Shown piece by piece: positions 58,062 to 64,000 of a stretch of DNA of 64,000 nucleotides. The DNA is taken from assembly GCA_964552955.1 (NCBI GenBank), contig CAZKIU010000008.1, positions 1 to 64,000 of the forward strand. Reading direction: 5' to 3'. Position numbers and translations under genes: made by a program. Numbering within the stretch: the stretch's first letter is position 1; the number at the start of each line of letters is the position of its first letter. The notes beneath the pieces were generated by a model, which saw nothing but the letters and a program-made list of their open reading frames with translations, was not told the origin of the DNA and did no database searches. This DNA is from UBA1413 sp964552955 (lineage in GTDB: Bacteria; Bacteroidota; Bacteroidia; Bacteroidales; Prolixibacteraceae).

Positions 58062-59855
58062 ATGAATAAGGCATACCGAATTGTTAATGTAAAAAAACTC
58101 CTGATTCTTATAGGCATGACCGTCGTGCTTCCCGGTCTGGTCTTGGCCGGAGATACAAAAGAGAGGCTGCTGAAGCTCCGCTATGAAGAGAATTATTCCC
58201 CGACCTGGGAGGAGACCATCGCGCTGTTTGGTCAGCTCGACAAAGCCTTTAAGGAGGCCCGGCTCCTGGAGGCAGGAACGACCGATTGCGGAAAGCCGCT
58301 CCATACGTTTATCATCAGCAACGACCAGGAGTTTGATCCAGAGAAGGTGAAGGCCTCCGGGAAAACGGTATTGCTGGTCAACAACGGCATTCACCCCGGG
58401 GAGCCTGAGGGCATCGATGCCTCCCTCTTGTTTGCGGAGGATCTGCTTCGGAACCACGAACAAATGGGCCGTTGGCTCGACGAGGTGGTGGTGGTCATCA
58501 TTCCGGTATACAACATCGGGGGTGCCCTGAACCGGAGTGCTTACAACCGGTCGGGACAGGCGACCCCCTATGAGACAGGGTTCCGGGGCAATTATGCCAA
58601 TCTCGACCTCAACAGGGACTTCACCAAGTGCGATTCGGAAAATGCCCGCAGCTTCACCCAGATTTTCCACCAGTGGGATCCTGATGTCTTTCTCGACACC
58701 CATACCACCAATGGATCAGATCACCAGTACAGCATCACCCTGATTCCCCCCCACCCCGACCAGTTTCCACCGGCACTCAGCCGCTTTCTGAACCGGGAGA
58801 TGCTGCCGGCGCTATACACCGGAATGAAACAGGGGGAATATGAACTGATCCCCTATGTCGACTGGTTTTACGAGGATGCCCGCAGCGGCATCGTGGGCAC
58901 CTTCGAATCGCCCCGCTACTCCATTGGATACAGCGGATTGTTCCACACGCTGGGAATGATCACCGAGAACCTCATTTACAAGCCTTTTCCCGACAGGGTG
59001 AAATCGGTCTACCAGTTTCTAACGCTACTGACCCGCTATACGGCGGAAAATGGGACAAAGATCAGGGCCCTGCGGGAAGAAGCCCTCCGCCAGACCCTGG
59101 AAGCCAGCGTGTATCCCCTCAGCTGGGAGCTCGACTCCACCAACTGGCAGATGATTGAATTCAAAGGGTATGAGATGGATGAACATCAGGTGAGCGCCGT
59201 CACCGGGGTGGCCCGCAAAGGGTACGACCGCCACCGGCCTTACACCGATTCCATCCGCTATTATAACAATTACGTTCCGGCGGAGAGCGTTCCCGTTCCC
59301 GATTACTATGTAGTGCCCCAGGCGTGGAAGCCGGTTCTGGAGCGCCTGCAGTTGAACCAGATCCAATACACGAAGCTCCGGCGCGATACCGTGATCAGGG
59401 TGACCGTCGACTATATCGATGACCTCAAGGGGGCTACCCGCCCTTATAACGGCCATTATTACCACGACAGTTTTACCACCCGCAGTGAAGTGCAGGAAGT
59501 GAAGTTCTATGCCGGCGACTGGCTGGTGCCCGTCCGCCAGAAAGGAATGCGTTACCTCCTTGAGATGCTGGAACCCAAAGCCAAAGACTCCTTTTTCCGC
59601 TGGAACTTCTATGATTCGGTGCTCGACCAGCGGGAGTATTTTTCACCCTATGGTTTCGAGGAGAACGCCCTGCGGACCCTGAGTGAGCTTCCGGAGTTAA
59701 AAAAAGAACTGGAAAAGCGGAGGGCCGCCGACCCTGCCTTTGCCGCCAGCCACAACGCCCAGATGGCTTTTATCTACAATAACTCCCCCTGGTTCGAGAA
59801 AAGCTGGAAAAGATACCCCGTGGGCAGGATTTTCACAGCACCGACGCCACATTAA
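58062..59855 (+). CDS. exported M14-family zinc carboxypeptidase
   Basis: Metallopeptidase of 597 residues, probably periplasmic: a hydrophobic leader spans about residues 10-30. Zinc ligands are seen in NNGIHPGEPEG (His and Glu, near residue 110) and the later His in FLDTHTTNG near 213, with NLDLNRDF in between. The C-terminal 250 residues form an additional domain not assigned. Similar proteins in Bacteroidota are annotated as M14 peptidases; cleavage specificity is unknown. A 14-bp palindrome (57970-57983) lies in the 102-bp gap after folA. Confidence 0.85.
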   Translation: MNKAYRIVNVKKLLILIGMTVVLPGLVLAGDTKERLLKLRYEENYSPTWEETIALFGQLDKAFKEARLLEAGTTDCGKPLHTFIISNDQEFDPEKVKASGKTVLLVNNGIHPGEPEGIDASLLFAEDLLRNHEQMGRWLDEVVVVIIPVYNIGGALNRSAYNRSGQATPYETGFRGNYANLDLNRDFTKCDSENARSFTQIFHQWDPDVFLDTHTTNGSDHQYSITLIPPHPDQFPPALSRFLNREMLPALYTGMKQGEYELIPYVDWFYEDARSGIVGTFESPRYSIGYSGLFHTLGMITENLIYKPFPDRVKSVYQFLTLLTRYTAENGTKIRALREEALRQTLEASVYPLSWELDSTNWQMIEFKGYEMDEHQVSAVTGVARKGYDRHRPYTDSIRYYNNYVPAESVPVPDYYVVPQAWKPVLERLQLNQIQYTKLRRDTVIRVTVDYIDDLKGATRPYNGHYYHDSFTTRSEVQEVKFYAGDWLVPVRQKGMRYLLEMLEPKAKDSFFRWNFYDSVLDQREYFSPYGFEENALRTLSELPELKKELEKRRAADPAFAASHNAQMAFIYNNSPWFEKSWKRYPVGRIFTAPTPH

Positions 59856-59970
59856 GCCGAAGCCGCAGAAGCAATGACCATAAACCTTCGAAGGCACCAT
59901 CACAGCCCAAGCCATGACGGTACAGGGTATAATAAAGCATACCGTCCTCTACATCAATTTATTACTACGT

Positions 59971-61509
59971 ATGGGGTATAAAGAAATTGACTTGAAACTT
60001 CCAACCGGCTACAGCGAGGAGCAGTTGCAACAGCGTATTGGCAAAGCGCTACAGCTGAAGGATTTCTCGTGGCAGATCCTCAATAAGAGTCTCGATGCCC
60101 GTAAAAAGGAGAGCATCCACTGGCAGATGCGTGTTGGGGTGACCTCGCGCGAGCTGAAGGGGGGAGAGGCCCCTGAGGAGGCTCCTCTGGAGATTCCCTA
60201 TCGGAAGAGAGGCCGCAAGGCCGTAGTCCTGGGCAGCGGTCCGGCCGGCTTTTTTGCCGCCCTGGTATTACAGCGCGCCGGGTGGGAGACCACCATCGTG
60301 GAACGGGGTAGCCAGGTGGAGCAACGGGCCCGGGGCATCCAGCGCTTCGAGGAGCGGGGCCTCTTCGACCCCGTGAGCAACTATGCCTTTGGGGAGGGAG
60401 GTGCAGGCACCTTCAGCGACGGGAAACTCACCTCCCGGTCGAAACATATTTCCCGCGAAAAACGGTTCATTCTGGAGAGTTACGTCCGCGCCGGCGCACC
60501 ACAGGAGATCCTTTATCTCACCCACCCCCATGTGGGGAGCGACCACCTCAGGATGGTCGTCAAAAACCTGAGACAGGAGTTCATGGAGCTGGGGGGGAGC
60601 ATCCTTTTTGAGACGCTGCTTGAAGATCTGTCGGTCGAAAATGGAACAGTGCAACATGCCGTGACCACAGCCGGGGATCTGGAGGGTTCGGTGTTCGTGC
60701 TGGCGCCGGGCCATTCGGCCTATGAGACCTACCGGATGCTGATGCGGCGGGGCGTGCCCTTCCGGACCAAGAATTTTGCATTGGGTTTCAGGGCAGAACA
60801 TGAGCAGGAGATCATCAACCGGGGGCAATGGGGGGTGGCGAAACTTGCGGGGGTGAAAGCCGCCGAATACCGGCTCACCTCCAATAACGAAGGAGCGCTT
60901 CCGGTCTTTACTTTCTGCATGTGCCCGGGGGGCATGGTGGTCCCCGCCACGGCCTACGCCACTACCAATATTGTCAACGGCATGAGCCTCTACCAGCGCA
61001 ATGGTCATTTTGCCAATGCAGCCTGCGTGGCAGGGCTTCACCCCGATTTACTGGCCGGCCGGGAGGTGAATGCCGCCGAAGCCCTCGACAGGCTCCAGGA
61101 GCTCGAGGAGCGCTTCTACCACTTCAGCGAGGGCTACCGCGCCCCCTTCTGCACCATCCGTGATTTTCTTAACCGCAGGAACAGCACAAGCGACCCCGAT
61201 ACCTCTTACCCCCTGGGGCTGATTCCCGCTCCCCTCTGGGAGATGGTCCCACAACCGGTCACCGATGCCCTGAGCCTGGGATTGCGCGACTTCAACCGGA
61301 AACTGAAAGGCTATGAAAACGGCATCCTTCTGGGCCTCGAAAGCAAGACCTCCAGTCCGGTGCAGGTCATCCGTGATGAAACCGGCCAATGCGAGGGATT
61401 CACCAACTTGTACATGGCCGGTGAAGGGAGTGGCTATGCCGGGGGAATCATCTCCAGTGCCGCCGACGGCATCCGCATTGCCCTGACTATCGCATGCCGC
61501 AAACCATAG
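59971..61509 (+). CDS. uncharacterised FAD-dependent dehydrogenase (COG2509 type)
   Basis: Flavoprotein of 512 residues. After an N-terminal domain of about 80 residues, the FAD-binding motif VVLGSGPAGFFAALVLQRAG is followed by the family stretch FGEGGAGTFSDGKLTSR, CMCPGGMVVPA and the C-terminal GEGSGYAGGIISSAADG. The family is widespread and its reaction is not established. I chose the ATG at 59971; an upstream ATG at 59914 is in frame but adds unlike sequence. Its last 23 bases overlap the convergent trkH gene. Confidence 0.85.
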   Translation: MGYKEIDLKLPTGYSEEQLQQRIGKALQLKDFSWQILNKSLDARKKESIHWQMRVGVTSRELKGGEAPEEAPLEIPYRKRGRKAVVLGSGPAGFFAALVLQRAGWETTIVERGSQVEQRARGIQRFEERGLFDPVSNYAFGEGGAGTFSDGKLTSRSKHISREKRFILESYVRAGAPQEILYLTHPHVGSDHLRMVVKNLRQEFMELGGSILFETLLEDLSVENGTVQHAVTTAGDLEGSVFVLAPGHSAYETYRMLMRRGVPFRTKNFALGFRAEHEQEIINRGQWGVAKLAGVKAAEYRLTSNNEGALPVFTFCMCPGGMVVPATAYATTNIVNGMSLYQRNGHFANAACVAGLHPDLLAGREVNAAEALDRLQELEERFYHFSEGYRAPFCTIRDFLNRRNSTSDPDTSYPLGLIPAPLWEMVPQPVTDALSLGLRDFNRKLKGYENGILLGLESKTSSPVQVIRDETGQCEGFTNLYMAGEGSGYAGGIISSAADGIRIALTIACRKP

Positions 61510-63058
61510 CCCTGATCAGGGCTAAAACCGGAATCACCTCCAGCCTCCCGGCCAGCATCTCAAACATATAGATGATTTCCAGTCCCGCCGGCATGGAAGG
61601 ATCCACAATGCCCGCACTCAGCCCTACCGTCCCGATGGCGGAAGCCGATTCAAACAACATAGCGTAACCATTATGCCCTGATGGATAAAAGAGAATGGAG
61701 ATCAGGGCGCACCCTATCATGATGATTAAAAACAGGACCGCCATAGAGAGGGCGGAGGCAAATTCACTGTTAAACTCCTCAGGAGCCATGGAATGGCCGT
61801 TGAAATGAGGCAGTTTAACCGTATGCTCTGAATAAATAAGGCTTTTTACCTGCCTCTTTAATCCCTTGATGATGATCAGAGCGCGGATCATCTTAATGCC
61901 GCCGACCGTTGCACCGGAAGCCCCCCCGATGAACATCCCGGCGAAAATGATAAACAGCACCGGGAGGTTGTCCCATTGATCAATGGCGGAAGTTTGCCAG
62001 CCTGTGGTGGACAAAGCACTTACAAACTGAAAAATTCCTTCACGGAAAGGAACCGCTCCACTTCCCGGGTTCCGCAGCAGTAAGGAAAGGATAAGGCTGC
62101 CCGCCACAAATAAAAGAACCAGAGCACCAAACTGCCGGTCTTTCCAAAGGGTATTCCATTTCCGTTCAAAGAAAATCTTGTAATAAAACGCCAGTGAGAA
62201 CGACCCCATGATCATGGGAAGGAGATACAGCGTCTCCATGGCGTAAGATCGATACTCTGCTATGCTGTTATCCAGGGTGCTGAAACCTCCCGTGGCGATT
62301 CCGCTCATGGCATGATTGACGGCGTCGAAGAAGACATCGGTGAGAGGATATCCGGGAAGGATAAGGCAGGTACCTATAATCAGGTATACAATCAGAAATA
62401 GAGTTACCAGAGCATAGATTTTCCAGATGCTTCTGGCGGCTTCGATCACCCTGGGCTTTAGTTTCTGGATGGGGGATTCTGAATGGTATAAGGATAAAGC
62501 TCCCTTTCCGGAAAACTGCCTGAAAACAGCCACAACCATGATGATAAAACCAGCCCCTCCCACCCAGTTGGCCAGGGAACGGTAAAACAACAAGCCGTGA
62601 CCTATGGAAGGTTCATGGACAGCCAGCGTATATCCTGTAGTGGTATAAGCGCTGACACTTTCAAAAACACAATGAAGGGGATGAGAAAAAAAGAAAAGGC
62701 TGGATAGACCATATTCTGCTCCCGGGGGGATAAATCCCTGCATGACATCGACCGGCGTTATGCATGAAATAACCAGAAAGGGCAAACCCCCCATGATCGC
62801 AAGGATGAACCAGGAAGCCGTTGCAATCAGGATGGCCTGGTGGGAATAAGGTTCATCAGCATGGCGGAAGAGTCTGTATAATAAATATCCGGCCGACCCC
62901 AGGATCGTTCCGGAAATCAGAAATCCAGCAGCGGAATACCATTCCCCGTATATCAGCGCCACCAAGGAAGGCAAGACGATGATGCCCGATTGCAGGATAA
63001 GCAGACATCCTGCTATTTTCAAGGTTTTACCCAACATCTTCCTCATTTTTTGAGTCAT
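61487..63058 (-). CDS. TrkH/KtrB-family potassium transporter subunit
   Basis: Membrane channel subunit for potassium uptake, working with a TrkA/KtrA-type NAD-binding protein not visible here. About 523 residues from the ATG at 63058; several other ATGs up to 63130 are in frame. Four pore-loop segments with the selectivity glycine are seen: TTTGYT, IATGGFS, STTGWQ and GTVGLS. The first two transmembrane helices start near residue 15. It overlaps the flavoprotein gene at its end and is divergent from a second TrkH gene 262 bases away. Confidence 0.88.
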   Translation of the reverse strand: MTQKMRKMLGKTLKIAGCLLILQSGIIVLPSLVALIYGEWYSAAGFLISGTILGSAGYLLYRLFRHADEPYSHQAILIATASWFILAIMGGLPFLVISCITPVDVMQGFIPPGAEYGLSSLFFFSHPLHCVFESVSAYTTTGYTLAVHEPSIGHGLLFYRSLANWVGGAGFIIMVVAVFRQFSGKGALSLYHSESPIQKLKPRVIEAARSIWKIYALVTLFLIVYLIIGTCLILPGYPLTDVFFDAVNHAMSGIATGGFSTLDNSIAEYRSYAMETLYLLPMIMGSFSLAFYYKIFFERKWNTLWKDRQFGALVLLFVAGSLILSLLLRNPGSGAVPFREGIFQFVSALSTTGWQTSAIDQWDNLPVLFIIFAGMFIGGASGATVGGIKMIRALIIIKGLKRQVKSLIYSEHTVKLPHFNGHSMAPEEFNSEFASALSMAVLFLIIMIGCALISILFYPSGHNGYAMLFESASAIGTVGLSAGIVDPSMPAGLEIIYMFEMLAGRLEVIPVLALIRAMVCGMR

Positions 63059-63320
63059 ACAAAGTTCTGTCTGAAACCATAAGGGCTTTATAAAAATGAC
63101 TGCCGGTGCCATAAAATAATTGTAAGTCAACGATGCAAGAGCTGTTGACGTCAGCCTTTCTTCTTTTTAGAATCTTTATAAAATCTTTATAAACTCCTCT
63201 TAATCTTAATACAGCCTTTATTTAATCCACAGTTAGTTTGCAATGCCGTTACAATTAAAAAAAAAGCTTTGTCAGCAGTCATAATAGACTATTAATCTGT
63301 CTGTTACAAACCAATGAAGG

Positions 63321-64000
63321 ATGGGAGAGCCGTTAAGATTCAGAATCATATTCAGGGTGATCAGCAGCAACCTGTACATTGTGGCAGGCTTTCTTCTTTT
63401 CTGTGCCCTGATAGCCCAGTATTACCGGGAGGAGGAGGCTCCGCTGCTGATTCCCGCCCTGGTGTCCCTTGCCGGGGGCTTTCTGTTACATCTTTTCACC
63501 AGAGGTAAAAGAAATGAGATTCAGATCACCCGGAAAGATGCCTATGTGACAGTCACCGCTTCCTGGCTGATCATCAGCCTGGCAGGGACCCTTCCCTACC
63601 TGCTCTCCCACAGCATTCCGTCATTTGTCGACGCCTTTTTCGAATCGATTTCAGGTTTTTCCACTACCGGGGCCTCCATTCTCACCGACATTGAAGCCTT
63701 GCCCAAATCGGTGCTGCTCTGGCGGAGCCTGACCCACTGGATCGGGGGCATCGGCATCATCGTCCTGGTGATCCTGGTCATGCCCTCCCTGAAGATGGGA
63801 GGATACCATCTCTTTACCCTGGAGTCTTCCCTTCAGGAGAAGATTCAACCCAAGATCAAGGCAGTGGGACTGCGGTTGCTGATGATTTATCTGGCCCTGA
63901 CGTTCCTCGAAATTGTCCTGCTGCTGCTGGGAGGCATGAACCTCTTTGAGAGTGCCTGCCACGCCTTCGGGACCGTCGCCACCGGAGGATTCTCCCCTAA
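63321..64000 (+). CDS. second TrkH-family potassium transporter subunit, partial
   Basis: Open from the ATG at 63321 to the window edge, 226 codons visible, so the C-terminal half is missing. Helices are followed by the first pore loop in SISGFSTTGASILTD and the second in GTVATGGFSP. The HWIGGIGIIVLVILVMPSLK stretch is typical of TrkH. It differs from the divergent neighbour, so this is a second family member, not a recent copy. A trkA gene may follow to the right. Confidence 0.88.
   Translation, partial: MGEPLRFRIIFRVISSNLYIVAGFLLFCALIAQYYREEEAPLLIPALVSLAGGFLLHLFTRGKRNEIQITRKDAYVTVTASWLIISLAGTLPYLLSHSIPSFVDAFFESISGFSTTGASILTDIEALPKSVLLWRSLTHWIGGIGIIVLVILVMPSLKMGGYHLFTLESSLQEKIQPKIKAVGLRLLMIYLALTFLEIVLLLLGGMNLFESACHAFGTVATGGFSP

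Overview
The window is a scaffold piece from an anaerobic or facultative member of the Bacteroidota, most likely the order Bacteroidales. Four things point there: promoters of the TAnnTTTG type with TTG about 20 bases upstream, BlaI/M56-TonB sensor pairs, Bacteroidota-style fumarase, ThrS and DUF2795 proteins, and exported Gfo/Idh oxidoreductases with Tat leaders. Three runs of exactly 100 N (9660-9759, 22327-22426, 25124-25223) are scaffold gaps. Each one falls inside or at the edge of a short tandem repeat.

Left part (1-9.6 kb): a hicAB toxin-antitoxin pair with a palindrome inside its promoter. Next comes a minus-strand operon of class I fumarase, a NifU-like scaffold protein and a GGGtGRT-family protein, preceded by a truncated AbiEii-like nucleotidyltransferase. 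A 5'-nucleotidase with a small beta-grasp-like partner and a large FAD/Fe-S D-2-hydroxyacid dehydrogenase follow. At 9.7-15.3 kb are an exported TPR protein, a BlaI/M56-TonB pair with two tandem palindromes over its promoter, and an ABC-F ATPase.

Sugar region (15.4-29.1 kb): an exported Gfo/Idh protein and a GH30 glycosidase on the minus strand, divergent from a LacI regulator. The plus strand continues with a D-mannonate-type SDR, a Tat-leader Gfo/Idh protein, a PfkB kinase, a LarA-type (nickel-pincer) racemase/epimerase, a second Gfo/Idh protein, PdxB and 6-phosphogluconate dehydrogenase. The combination suggests a fructuronate-mannonate-gluconate-6-phosphogluconate route. This is inference only.

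Fermentation region (29.3-39.2 kb, minus strand): pta, a 3-hydroxyacyl-CoA dehydrogenase and ackA form one unit; ptb, buk and two tandem cation/proton antiporters form the next. These couple acid production to ion and pH balance. The translation operon thrS-infC-rpmI-rplT follows. Its infC gene seems to start at an ATA codon behind a strong Shine-Dalgarno sequence.

Right part (42.8-64 kb): dipeptidyl peptidase IV, an omega-amidase-type nitrilase, an acyltransferase, a stand-alone B3/4 protein, DUF2795, an unrecognised nuclease-like protein, cobalamin adenosyltransferase, an ABC ATPase, RecG, a voltage-gated potassium channel with a zinc ribbon, the NrfHA ammonia-forming nitrite reductase, ThyA, DHFR, an M14 peptidase, a COG2509-type flavoprotein and two divergent TrkH potassium-transport subunits, the last cut by the window edge.

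The most unusual genome-scale feature is a set of short-unit tandem arrays (7, 8, 32, 35 and 36 bp) sitting at gene 3' ends. Several of them include the last codons and stop codon of the neighbouring gene.
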